DNA from: Pseudarthrobacter sp. Fe7
GTDB lineage: Bacteria; Actinomycetota; Actinomycetes; Actinomycetales; Micrococcaceae
Direction of reading: 5' to 3'
NCBI GenBank assembly: GCA_024372495.1
Contig: CP099977.1
Coordinates: forward strand, 1,488,001-1,552,000
Length of the DNA stretch: 64,000 bases
A program made the position numbers and the translations under genes. A model generated the notes under the pieces. It was not told the origin of the DNA. It saw only the letters and a list, made by a program, of their open reading frames with translations, and ran no database searches. This document shows, one piece after another, positions 1 through 10,794 of the stretch (position 1 is its first letter; each line of letters starts with the position of its first letter).

Positions 1-647
1 CGCGCTGAGCGCCAACTCCCCGTTCTGGCATGGCGAGGACAGCGGCTACGCCAGCTACCGGTCCCAGGTCTGGAACCGCTGGCCATCCGCCGGACCGCTG
101 GAAATCCTTGGCACCCCTGACTCCTACCACCAGCTGGTGCACGACATGGTGAGCACCGGCGTGGCCATGGATGAGGGCATGATCTACTTTGACGCCCGCC
201 TCTCACGGCACTACCCCACGGTCGAGATCCGCGTGGCAGACGTCTGCCTGCGCCCGGAGAACACCGTCCTGCTGGCGGGGGTGGCCAGGGGCCTGGTGGA
301 AACTGCCGCCAGGGAATGGCGGGAGGGAATCGAACCCGTGGCCGCCCGTCGGCCCTGCTCAGGCTGGCCGGCTGGAAAGCAAGCCGCTGGGGCCTCCGCG
401 GCGAGTTGCTGGATCCGCAAACGCACCGCCCCGCGCCCGCGCTCGCCGTCGTGAATTCGCTGCTGCACCACGTCAGGGGGCGCTGGAGGACATGGGCGAC
501 CTGCACCGGGTGGAGGAACTCATGGACCGGGTGCTGGCAGACGGTACCGGCGCCGTGCGCCAGATGGAGGTGCTGCACCGCACCGGCGACCTGGAACGGG
601 TGGTGGAAGACGCGGCGGACTGCACGCTCTCCACGTACCGGCTGTAG
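1..647 (+). CDS. Glutamate-cysteine ligase family 2 (YbdK-type carboxylate-amine ligase), 3' part
   Basis: Only the C-terminal part lies in the window; translation starts in frame 2 and runs to TAG at 645-647. The residues ANSPFWHGEDSGYASYRSQ and the later VEIRVADVCLRPENT are typical of the ATP-dependent carboxylate-amine ligase family related to GshA. It would join glutamate and an amine such as cysteine in the cytoplasm; the real substrate is unknown for most YbdK-type proteins. The frame changes twice: near 348 (one base missing before the segment SALLRLAGWKASRWGL) and near 470 (one G missing from a G run before ALEDMGDLHRVEELMD). Both breaks restore a normal family protein ending STYRL, so I read them as assembly deletions rather than gene decay. 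Confidence 0.8.
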
Positions 648-664
648 AACCAACCGCAGGCCCC

Positions 665-693
665 TTGACCCCTTTAAGGCCTGGGCGTATACC
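665..693 (+). promoter_or_regulatory. Probable housekeeping promoter of the flavin oxidase gene
   Basis: A -35 hexamer TTGACC at 665-670 and a -10 hexamer TATACC at 688-693 are separated by exactly 17 bases, the ideal vegetative sigma spacing. It lies in the 130-bp gap after the ligase gene and 85 bases upstream of the ATG at 778. The match is by eye only; no transcription start is known. Confidence 0.5.
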
Positions 694-777
694 GAAAGAA
701 TCATCATGCTGGCCCCCGCTGGGCCCTGTATGGAGCCGGCTGCCCCTGGTCTTCGACACAAAATAACTGGAGTTGTG

Positions 778-2286
778 ATGGGTAGCGATCGTTTCGACGT
801 GCTCCGCGAACAAGTCCGCGGGCAGGTCATCGAAGAGGACGACGCCGAGTACGAGGCCGCGCGCCTTGTGTTCAACGGGATGATCAACCGTCGTCCCGCA
901 GCAGTCCTGCGGGTTTCGCAGGTGGCCGACGTCCTGGCGGCCGTGCGGTTTGCCCGTGGCCTGGACATCGAGGTCGCTTTGCGCGGCGGGGGGCACAGCG
1001 CCCCGGGGTTTGGAACGGTGGACGGCGGCCTGGTCCTCGATTTCTCGGCCCGCCGGGGAGTGCGCGTCGACCCCGCGGCAAGGTTGGCCCGAGTGGAGCC
1101 TGGCGCCACGTGGGCAGACTACAACCACGCCACCCACGCGTTCGGGCTGGCCAGCACTGGCGGCATCGTTGGCTCGACCGGTGTTGCCGGACTCACCCTG
1201 GGCGGCGGCATCGGATACCTGTCCCGGAAGTACGGGCTGGCGTGCGACAACCTCGTGTCAGCTGACGTGGTCCTCGCCGACGGAACCTTCGTCACGGCCA
1301 GCGAAGCCGAAAATGTCGACCTCTTCTGGGCGCTCCGCGGCGGGAGCGGCAACTTCGGTGTGGTCACGTCGATGGAATTCCGCCTGCACCCGGTGGACAT
1401 GGTCCACATCGGGATCATGTTCTTCGACGCCACGCTGGGAGCCCAGGTGGGCGCGGCCTACCGCGAATGGATTGCCGCCGAACCCGAGGAAATGGGCGCC
1501 TTCCTGGGGTTCCATCAAGGTCCTCCGGTTCCCTTCCTCCCCGAGGAATGGCATGGGAAACCGGTAGCGGTGGTCGCGGGCATGTGGACGGGAGATCTCG
1601 ACGCCGGCCCCGCCCATTGGCAGGCCATGCTGGACGCCGGACCTGTGCTGGGAAGCTTCTTTGCGCCGATGCCGTACCCGGCGCTCAACATCATGTTCGA
1701 CGGGCTGAGCGGCATCCCGGGGCTGCAGGGCTACTGGAAGGCGGACTTCCTTCGCACCCTCAGCGATGACGCGCTCCGCACCGCAGTCCATTACGCTCCG
1801 GGTATTCCCACGGCCCACTCGGCCAACCACTTCTATCCGATCGACGGGGCCGTCCAGCGGGTGGCACCCGAAGCGACCGCCTTTGCCTACCGTGACGTGA
1901 ACTTCTCGCCTGTCATCGCCGGCCAGTGGCCCGAGCCGTCGGAGAACGAAAAGAACATCGCCTGGGTCCGCGAATACTGGGGCGCGCTCCACGAGTTTTC
2001 CGAGCCCGGCGGGTACCTGAACTTCCAGGACGCCGACGACCAGTCCCGGATCGAGGACACCCTGGGGTCAAACTATGCCCGGCTTGCCGAACTCAAGGCC
2101 AAGTACGATCCCGACAACTTCTTCCACATCAACCAGAACATCAAGCCCGCCGTCGCCGGGGCCGCGCAGCCCGCCGTCCCGGTACAGCAGCCGGCCGTGC
2201 TGCAGGCAGAAGCGGTGCCGGAGAACGCACGGCAACGGGAAGCTGCGCCACCGGATGCGAATCCCGCCGAGGGGGCGGCCCCGTAG
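778..2286 (+). CDS. FAD-linked oxidase, berberine-bridge-enzyme (BBE) type, bicovalent flavin
   Basis: Intact 502-residue flavoprotein oxidase of the PCMH/BBE family. The N-terminal FAD domain carries RGGGHSAPG, whose His is the usual 8-alpha-histidyl attachment site, and GLACDNL, whose Cys is the usual 6-S-cysteinyl site, so the flavin is probably doubly tethered. The C-terminal BBE segment YDPDNFFHINQNIKP is present. A disordered Pro/Ala tail of about 45 residues follows. No signal peptide is visible, so it should be cytoplasmic. Family members oxidise sugars, alcohols or alkaloid-like substrates with oxygen; the substrate here cannot be told. ATG 778 is chosen for the GGAG at 769-772. The longer upstream reading frame only shadows the preceding gene. 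Confidence 0.88.
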   Translation: MGSDRFDVLREQVRGQVIEEDDAEYEAARLVFNGMINRRPAAVLRVSQVADVLAAVRFARGLDIEVALRGGGHSAPGFGTVDGGLVLDFSARRGVRVDPAARLARVEPGATWADYNHATHAFGLASTGGIVGSTGVAGLTLGGGIGYLSRKYGLACDNLVSADVVLADGTFVTASEAENVDLFWALRGGSGNFGVVTSMEFRLHPVDMVHIGIMFFDATLGAQVGAAYREWIAAEPEEMGAFLGFHQGPPVPFLPEEWHGKPVAVVAGMWTGDLDAGPAHWQAMLDAGPVLGSFFAPMPYPALNIMFDGLSGIPGLQGYWKADFLRTLSDDALRTAVHYAPGIPTAHSANHFYPIDGAVQRVAPEATAFAYRDVNFSPVIAGQWPEPSENEKNIAWVREYWGALHEFSEPGGYLNFQDADDQSRIEDTLGSNYARLAELKAKYDPDNFFHINQNIKPAVAGAAQPAVPVQQPAVLQAEAVPENARQREAAPPDANPAEGAAP

Positions 2287-2325
2287 GGCCTTCAAGGCGC
2301 ATCGACTCCGAGGCCGGAAGAGCCG

Positions 2326-4039
2326 TCAGTACGTGGTGGCGTTGGGCAGGATCAACGGCGGCAGCGGCGCCTGGTTGAAGTCGAAGGACTTGGCCAGGTC
2401 GCCCAGCTGCGGGTTGTTTTCGCGGACATCAGGACGCGGGTCGGGCCGGCCGTCGGTGGCGGGGTCGATGCGCTCGCCGCCCAGGAAGTCGTCCTCGATG
2501 AACTTGAAGTAGGCGTCGTGGCTGAGGACCTGGTGGTCGATGTACCCCTTCTTCGCGTAGGGGCTGATCACCAGGCCGGGGACGCGCAGCCCGTAGCCGT
2601 TGTTGTCCACCACCGGCGGGGTTTCGTGGTCGTAGAACCCGCCCCAGTCATCCCAGCTGAGGAAGATGGCGGTGCTGTCCCAGTCCGGGCCGCTCATCAC
2701 CGCGTTGACCAGCCCGGCCACGTAGGCCTGCCCGGTGCTGATCTTGGCCGGTCCGTGCTCGCTGACCTTGTCCGTGGGCGCCACCCAGCTGACGGCCGGT
2801 AGTGTGCCATTCCTGGCGGCGTCGTAGAAACCGCTCAGCGGCTTGATGTTGCCCTGCTCGCCATCCTGCTTGACCGTGTCGAAGTACAGCAGCGGGTTCC
2901 ACAGGCCCGGGGTTTTGGCGTCCTGCTTCACGGGATCGCAGGTGGCGGCGTCATTGCGGCAGTCCGGTTCGGTGCCTTGGAACACGTAGTAGGCCCAGGG
3001 CACCTGGTGCTTGTGCAGCAGGAACGTCAGGTCCGTCCAGGCGTAGTCGGGCAGGCTCCAGTTTCTTGGCGGCGTCGGTGAGCTTCTTCTTCAGGCCATC
3101 GGACACCGGGGCCGCATCCACGGCCGCCTGGCAGACGGCGTAGGAATCGGTGGGCTTGCAGCTGTTGCCGATCAGATCGTCGATCTGCGCGGCGAGGCCC
3201 GGGTCAATACCGGCGGCTTCGAGCGCCTCCCGGCACGGGTCCAGGTCCATCCCGGCTTGGCACTTGCCGATAAGGGTGTCCTTGATCATCTGCGGCTCCG
3301 GTTCGGGGTCCGGGTCCTGCAGCGCATCCGCGCACGACGACGGGTCGCCGGCTTTGGTGCACTTGGCGGACCATTCCGAGACCAGGTAAAGGTGCGCCGG
3401 CAGGCTCCAGGAGGCGGCGGAGGCGAACAGGTGGTCCTGGAGCGTGAAGTTCTGGGCGTAGGCCCAGTAGTTGGGCAGGTCCCGCCCGTCGTGGTATCCC
3501 ATCACATCGGTGGGCATGTTGTTGCTGTACTGGCACTTGGTGCTGCTGGCCCCGCAGCCGGACAGGCCCTTCTCCGCCTGGCCCACGAATCCGTCCATGG
3601 CCCCGCCGTTGATGTCCGCGGTGGCGTCGGCGTGGCTGTGCGGGCCGCCGGCGTTGCTGTCAGCCGAGTTGTAGAACGGCCGCGTGCAGCCGCCGTCAGC
3701 AGGGTCCGGGACGCACACCGCGGGTTTCCCGTCCTTCATGGGAATCCCGTCAGCCCCCGGGTAGGTTCCGAAGTAGCTGTCGAACGACCTGTTCTCCTGG
3801 GTGACGATCACCACGTGCTTGATTTTGGAGATCCCGTCGGGGGCCGTGGCAGCTGGTGCCGGACCGGCAGCCGTCGCGGCGGCAGGAGAACCCGAGCCGG
3901 GCGGGTTTGAGGCGGCTGCGTCCGGGGCGGGCGGCCCGGCGCGCAAAGCCATGGAAAGGACGACGGCGAGGATCACCAAAACCAGCACGCCGGCACCTGC
4001 GAGCACGGCCCCGCGTCGTCCGTTTCCTGAAAATGGCAC
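2326..4039 (-). CDS. Membrane-anchored phosphoesterase / phospholipase C-type (alkaline phosphatase family)
   Basis: About 570 residues once one frameshift is repaired. A short N-terminal membrane segment (AVLAGAGVLVLVILAVVLSM) is followed by a Pro/Ala linker and a PF04185-type phosphoesterase domain beginning HVVIVTQENRSFDSYFGT, the diagnostic metal/nucleophile region of bacterial phospholipases C and related acid phosphatases. The catalytic part should lie outside the membrane. Start is GTG at 4039-4037, one base after the stop of the upstream gene, so the two are translationally coupled. At 3053-3057 the strand reads GAGCCTG where GAGCTG restores AKKLELPDYAWTDL and joins the two halves. 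Phospholipid, PI3P or other phosphoester substrates are all possible. Confidence 0.8.
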
Positions 4040-4040
4040 G

Positions 4041-5249
4041 TCAGGATTCCTTCCGGTAGATGTCGTCGCCGAAGGTCCTGACGCCGGGGTCCCCGGCCAG
4101 TCCCAGGCGCGGGAGGTGGAAGAGGTCCTCGACGGTGGCCAGCAGGCTGTAGTGGTTGTAGGGCCGGTCCGAGGAGGCGCCCGAGATGGCGAACGGGGAG
4201 AGGACCAGCGCGCCCACCCTGCCCCCGGCGGCACCCCCGGCCGGGGTGCCGCTGTCGCCCTCGGAGGGGCCGGCAGAGTCTCCCTCCGCCTCATCGAAGG
4301 TGATCACCAGCATGCCGTCCTTCTTGTACGCGGGCGATGACAGGATGGCCGGGACCTGCTCCTTGAGCCAGCTGTCCGCTGCCCCCAGGCCGCCGTCCGT
4401 GCCGTCGGCGCAGGTGGTGTCGTGCCCGTCATGGCAGAGGTTGGGTGTGATGTAGGCCAGATTGGGGGTGGTGTCCACGGATTTCAGGTCGTCCTTGAGC
4501 ATGGAGAAGTTGACCACGTTCCTGGCGCAGTCCGGAGACGAGGTGATGGAACGGAAGTAGACAAAGGGATTGTGGTGCGTGGAGTACATCTCATCCGGGG
4601 TGGCCTTGATGTGGTTGTCCGCCTCGCCCAGGACGGGGTGGTCGCACGGCTGCTGCATGTCCTCCATGTACCCCTTCCACGTTTTGCCCTGGGCGGCCAG
4701 CTGCCCGGCCAGGGTCTGTGCGTCCTCGGGGTAGACGCAGCCATCGCCCTGGAGCGTCCCGTCAGCGTCCGTGCCTGTGGCGTTGAACTCCGTGTAGGTG
4801 TGGCAGTCCGCCTCCGTGCTGTCATTGGGCCGCTGGCCGGAAATCTGGGCCAGGTAGTTGGGCAGCGAGTTGTGGGCTATCCCGTAGTAGTTGTTCAGCA
4901 GCACGCCCTTTTTCCGGAGCGTTCCGGACAGGTAGGGCGCGGGGGAGTTGTCACCCCAGGAACTGTTGTAGCCCTTGTTCTCCAGGTTGATCACGAATAT
5001 GTGCTGGGGAGTGCCGGCGGGCTTTGCGGCGTCGCCCGTCTTTGCAGCGGAGCCTGCGCCTGCCGTGGATGGTGCCGGCCCGCTGGATGACGGGGTGGCA
5101 TCGCCGGACGGCGTGGCAGTCTGCGGAGCGGGTGCGGGAGTCGGCGCCTGGCACGCCACCAGCGCGGACAGGAGCACCGCCAGGAGGGGCAGCAGCGCGG
5201 GGGAGGGAAGCCGCATGGCAGCGGAGGAACGGACTGATCTTCGGTTCAC
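4041..5249 (-). CDS. Lipoprotein phosphoesterase (PF04185-like, SapM-like)
   Basis: About 402 residues, unbroken. GTG at 5249 follows a good GGAGG, giving a charged n-region, a hydrophobic core and the lipobox LVAC, so it is likely a lipid-anchored exported protein. After a Pro/Thr/Ala-rich spacer the catalytic domain starts HIFVINLENKGYNSSWGD and contains GIAHNSLPNYLAQISGQ and LVITFDEAEGD, resembling secreted acid phosphatases / phosphatidylinositol-phosphate phosphatases of actinobacteria such as SapM. ATG 5216 is an alternative start with no clear ribosome site. It is the first gene of a two-gene operon with the next phosphoesterase (1-base gap), suggesting paired phosphate scavenging or surface phospholipid hydrolysis; that role is inferred. 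Confidence 0.78.
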   Translation of the reverse strand: MNRRSVRSSAAMRLPSPALLPLLAVLLSALVACQAPTPAPAPQTATPSGDATPSSSGPAPSTAGAGSAAKTGDAAKPAGTPQHIFVINLENKGYNSSWGDNSPAPYLSGTLRKKGVLLNNYYGIAHNSLPNYLAQISGQRPNDSTEADCHTYTEFNATGTDADGTLQGDGCVYPEDAQTLAGQLAAQGKTWKGYMEDMQQPCDHPVLGEADNHIKATPDEMYSTHHNPFVYFRSITSSPDCARNVVNFSMLKDDLKSVDTTPNLAYITPNLCHDGHDTTCADGTDGGLGAADSWLKEQVPAILSSPAYKKDGMLVITFDEAEGDSAGPSEGDSGTPAGGAAGGRVGALVLSPFAISGASSDRPYNHYSLLATVEDLFHLPRLGLAGDPGVRTFGDDIYRKES

Positions 5250-5516
5250 GGGCGGCCTCCGCGGTCTGTTATTCACCTGCGCCCCAGCGCTGCCGCCACT
5301 CTTGCACACCGGGACCGTGTTTCCTACGGGCAATTCCTGTGAGTTGGCAGTGAATCCCGGGGGCCCAGGTCCTGCCGGCGCACCGCCGCCGGGCGCGGTA
5401 GGTCTTTCTGCCCTAGAAGGGTGTGACCGGCAGGCGTTGACTTAAATCGCGGGAAGCTGAGGCCCGCGGGCTGGATACGCACAACGCGTCCCGCCCTGAA
5501 CAGAAAGGAAAGTTCA

Positions 5517-5873
5517 GTGAAAAAGTGGTATCGGTGGCAGGACTATGTAGCGGTCGCCGCCGGACTCTTCACCGCGGTGGCGGTCCTGTTCACGCGGCAG
5601 CAAAGCATGTCCACCACCCTGATGCTCGTCTTCGGCGGGCTCCTGGTGGTCAGCGGCATCATCAACCTGGCCATGCCGGGAACTCCGGCCATGGAATACG
5701 TGCAGGCCGTCCTCGCCGCAGGACTGGTCCTCTCGCCATGGCTCGGGACATACACGGGCGCAACGGGCGCAGCCTGGACGTCATGGATCGCAGGGGCGGT
5801 GGCACTGGTGGTAACAGCGGTGGCCATTAAGCCCAGCACCGACCTCCGACACACCTACCGCGTCTCGCACTAG
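5517..5873 (+). CDS. SPW-repeat family small membrane protein
   Basis: 118 residues starting at GTG 5517, with AGAAAGGAAAG upstream. Four hydrophobic segments are separated by short loops, and the sequence contains WYRWQDYVAVAAGL and LSPWLGTYTG. The latter carries the Ser-Pro-Trp motif that names the family. Function is unknown; these are small integral membrane proteins of actinobacteria and proteobacteria. It is the first gene of the long operon running to 15564, with only 15 bases before the next start, so it probably shares its promoter in the 267-bp gap 5250-5516. Confidence 0.7.
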   Translation: MKKWYRWQDYVAVAAGLFTAVAVLFTRQQSMSTTLMLVFGGLLVVSGIINLAMPGTPAMEYVQAVLAAGLVLSPWLGTYTGATGAAWTSWIAGAVALVVTAVAIKPSTDLRHTYRVSH

Positions 5874-5888
5874 CAGGAGGAATCCGCC

Positions 5889-6236
5889 ATGACTGAGGTG
5901 CTGCGCTACGAGGTGGGATCCGGAACCGTGCTCGTTGAGGCTGCGGACAACAGCTACGGCGTGGACCATCCCGCGCGCAACGAGCAGGGGATCCTGGACA
6001 CGGGCCGGCGCCTGGAAGATGCACTAGCCAGCGTCCGCCCGGCTGCCCGCGCAGCACTGGAGGCCATGGCGGAACTCACCCCCGAACAGATCCAGATCGA
6101 GTTCGGCGTGAAGCTCGCGGGGGACGCAGGGGCGGTGATTGCCAAGAGCAGTTCCGACGCCCACTTCGTCCTCCGGATGTCCTGGACTCCCACGGCGGCA
6201 GCGTTGCCGGGGGACGAACTAACACATAACGGGTGA
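5889..6236 (+). CDS. Trypco1-like (CU044_2847 family) protein
   Basis: 115 residues with AGGAGG just upstream of ATG 5889. The core runs from a two-helix stretch (LEDALASVRPAARAALEAM) to EIQIEFGVKL-like residues IQIEFGVKLAGDAGAVIAK and a closing FVLRMSW strand, the layout I associate with the trypsin-co-occurring domain 1 family. That family is described from comparative genomics as a small partner of trypsin-like proteases in conflict or stress systems. No trypsin gene is nearby; instead it is translationally coupled (GTGA at 6233-6236) to a phosphoribosyltransferase-hydrolase gene. Family assignment is from memory of the motif and should be confirmed by a profile search. Confidence 0.6.
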   Translation: MTEVLRYEVGSGTVLVEAADNSYGVDHPARNEQGILDTGRRLEDALASVRPAARAALEAMAELTPEQIQIEFGVKLAGDAGAVIAKSSSDAHFVLRMSWTPTAAALPGDELTHNG

Positions 6237-7585
6237 CGGCCATGGTTGCGTTTCATGACAGGTCCGACGCCGGGCGGCGGCTCGGCAAACGGCTGGCCGG
6301 CCTGCGTGGCAGGGACGTGGTGGTGCTGGGCCTGCCCCGGGGCGGCGTCCCCGTGGCGTTCGAGGTAGCCAAGGCCCTCGAAGCGCCGCTGGACGTGATT
6401 GTGGTGCGGAAACTGGGGGTACCGTTCCAGCCCGAGGTGGCCATGGGGGCCATCGGGGAAGGCGGCGTCCGGGTCCTCGATCCGCGCACCATCTCCATGG
6501 CAAGGGTCTCCCAGGAGGACCTGCAGCAGGTGGAACGGCGGGAACGCGCACTGCTGGACAGCAGGGTGGCGCGGTTCCGCCAGGGGCGCGGGCGCATCGA
6601 CCTTAACGGGCGCACGGTGATCATCGTCGATGACGGCATCGCCACCGGTTCCACCGCCAGGGTGGCCTGCCAGGTGGCCCGGCACCTCGGCGCAGCAAAA
6701 GTCATCCTTGCCGTCCCGGTGGCCCCCGCCCGGGCCATCGTGGAGCTCAAGGAGCCGGACGACGTCGTCTGCCTGCTCTCGCCCCAGGACTTCCAGGCCG
6801 TGGGCTACTACTACCACGACTTCTCGCCCACGGAAGATGGCGAGGTGGTGCAGCTGCTGGATGCCGCGGCCACCCCCGCGCATCACCGCGACGGGCACGG
6901 GGGAGACGGCAGCCTGGAGGACGACGTGGAGATTTCCGATGGAAAGGTGGTCCTGCGGGGCAGCCTTTACCTGCCGGCCAGGTGCGACGGCACAGTCCTT
7001 TTCGCGCACGGCAGCGGCAGCAGCCGGCACAGTCCCCGCAACCGCTTTGTGGCCTCGGTGCTGCACGGAGCCGGTCTGGGCACGCTGCTCCTTGACCTGC
7101 TGACACCGGAGGAGGAGGTCAACCGGGCCAACGTGTTCGATATCGGCCTGTTGGCCCACCGACTCTCTGCGGCCACACATTGGCTGGAGGCACGGCATGA
7201 CGGTTCCGCCGGCCGGATTGGCTACTTCGGGGCCAGCACCGGGGCCGGCGCCGCACTGTGGGCCGCGGCCGAGCCCGGCGCCCAGGTTGCCGCCATCGTC
7301 TCCCGCGGCGGCAGGCCGGACCTGGCCGGCGCGCGGCTCGCCGCCGTGAAAGCCCCCACGCTCCTGATTGTCGGCGGCGCCGATACGCAGGTGCTGGCCC
7401 TCAACCGGCAGGCCATGGCAGGGATGCAGGCACCCACCCGGCTGGAAGTCGTCCCGGGAGCAACCCATCTCTTCGAGGAACCGGGCACCCTTGCCATGGC
7501 GGCCACCCTGGCAGCGGACTGGTTCCGGCACTACCTCCTCCCTTCACCGGTGGGGCGGCGGTCCGCGCCGGAGGCCACGGAATGA
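6233..7585 (+). CDS. Phosphoribosyltransferase-dienelactone hydrolase fusion (Rv0571c-like)
   Basis: 450 residues if started at GTG 6233, 447 from ATG 6242; neither has a strong ribosome site, and the GTGA overlap favours 6233. Residues about 1-210 form a type I phosphoribosyltransferase with the PRPP motif VIIVDDGIATGSTA. Residues about 230-440 form an alpha/beta hydrolase with nucleophile elbow GYFGASTGAG, acid GGADT and His in GATHLFEEPG. The same two-domain layout is known in Mycobacterium tuberculosis Rv0571c, a member of the DosR dormancy regulon. Substrates are unknown. The stop overlaps the next start (ATGA), so it is made together with the erythromycin-esterase-like protein. Confidence 0.85.
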   Translation: MTAMVAFHDRSDAGRRLGKRLAGLRGRDVVVLGLPRGGVPVAFEVAKALEAPLDVIVVRKLGVPFQPEVAMGAIGEGGVRVLDPRTISMARVSQEDLQQVERRERALLDSRVARFRQGRGRIDLNGRTVIIVDDGIATGSTARVACQVARHLGAAKVILAVPVAPARAIVELKEPDDVVCLLSPQDFQAVGYYYHDFSPTEDGEVVQLLDAAATPAHHRDGHGGDGSLEDDVEISDGKVVLRGSLYLPARCDGTVLFAHGSGSSRHSPRNRFVASVLHGAGLGTLLLDLLTPEEEVNRANVFDIGLLAHRLSAATHWLEARHDGSAGRIGYFGASTGAGAALWAAAEPGAQVAAIVSRGGRPDLAGARLAAVKAPTLLIVGGADTQVLALNRQAMAGMQAPTRLEVVPGATHLFEEPGTLAMAATLAADWFRHYLLPSPVGRRSAPEATE

Positions 7586-8924
7586 ACCCGGCCCATGCCG
7601 GCGCTGCCCGCTGGGAGGAACGGGGTGCTGAACGTGCCGCGGAAACCACCCAGATCCGCAGCCTTGCCCACCCCCTGGCCACGGCGGACGACCTCGAACC
7701 GTTGGTCCGCCGCGCAGCCCGGCACGCTTCGTATGCCTGGGAGAGGCATCCCACGGCAACCAGGAGTACTACCACTGGCGGGCGCTGCTTAGCCGCCGGC
7801 TGATCGAGGAGTACGGCTTCACCTGGATCGGCGTGGAGGGCGACTGGCCGGATTGCTGGCGCATCAACCGATGGGTCCGGGGCCAGGCGGGGCAGGACAT
7901 GGACGCCCGCCAGCTGCTGGCCGGCTTTGAACGTTGGCCCACGTGGATGTGGGCCAACCACGAGGTGGCCGGGTTCCTCACCTGGCTGCGCGAATGGAAC
8001 CTGCGCCTCCCGGAGCACCAGAGGACGGGCTTCTACGGCCTGGATGTCTACTCGCTGTGGGACTCCCTGCGGGAAATCTTCACGTGGCTCGACGATAACG
8101 CCAGCGACGCCCTCCCGGCGGCACTGCAGGCCTGGCACTGCTTCATTCCGTTCCGCGAGGACCCACAGCGGTACGCCTTGAGCAACCGCCTGGTGCCGCA
8201 GTCCTGCGAAGCGGACGTGGTAGCGCTGCTGGCGGAAGTCAGGCGGCGGGCACTGGGGCGGATGCAGGACGATCCCGCGGCTTTTGACGCCATCCAGAAC
8301 GCCATCGTGGCCACCAACGCTGAACGCTACTACCGGACCATGGTCCGCGGCGACCAGCAGTCCTGGAACATCCGCGACCACCACATGAGCGACACGATCG
8401 ACCGGATCTCCCGCCACCACGGGCCGGGGTCCAAAGGGCTGGTGTGGGCGCACAACACGCACGTGGGGGACGCGCGCGCCACGGACATGGCACGTGACGG
8501 CATGGTCAACATCGGGCAGTTGGTCCGCCAGCGCCACCCCGGCGAAGTGGTGCTGGCCGGGTTCTCATCCTTCGCCGGGTCTGTCACTGCCGCCGAATCA
8601 TGGGGCTCGCCGGAATGGGTCATGGAGGTCCCGGCAGCAGCGCACGGCAGCCATGAGGACCTCCTCAACGAGGCCCTCGGGGAGCCGTCGGTGCTGGTCT
8701 TCAATGCTGACCGGACCGGGCCCTGGCTCACATCCTGGCGGGGACACCGGGCCATCGGGGTGGTCTACAACCCGCACCGGGAGCGGGGCAACTACGTCCC
8801 CACCCGGATGGGGGAGCGCTACGACGCACTGTTCTGGCATCCGCGGACCGAGGCGCTGCGGCCGCTGCACCACGAATACCAGCCCGGCGAACCGGAGCTT
8901 GAGACCGAGCCCACCGGGTTCTAG
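7582..8924 (+). CDS. Erythromycin esterase-like protein
   Basis: About 447 residues after one repair. The family signature LGEASHGNQEYY and the following EGDWPDCWRINRW carry the Glu/His residues of the EreA/EreB fold. Later, HNTHVGDARATDM supplies another conserved His. A base is missing near 7718-7722, in or next to a C run, where inserting one base gives AARFVCLGEASHG. The family includes macrolide esterases but most members are of unknown function. The nearest functional analogue I know is the C-terminal half of mycobacterial Rv2030c, which fuses this domain to a phosphoribosyltransferase; here the two are adjacent genes with an ATGA overlap. A role in antibiotic resistance should not be assumed. 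Confidence 0.82.
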
Positions 8925-8960
8925 CCCGTACCAAAGGAACATGATGGACCAGGAGCAGCA

Positions 8961-10755
<1,795 letters not shown>

Positions 10756-10794
10756 ATCCCCGGCAGGCCCGGCCGTGCCGCTGAAGGACCAGCC

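Noticed and set aside
3257..3910. Long open frames opposite the phosphoesterases and elsewhere (for example 17796-19187, 32660-34270)
   Set aside because: They mirror real genes on the other strand, have low-complexity Arg/Gly/Val-rich products with no family features, and lack ribosome sites. High GC makes such frames common.
7582..8924. Macrolide resistance gene
   Set aside because: Erythromycin-esterase fold is present, but context is a stress/metabolic operon and most members of the family do not hydrolyse macrolides.
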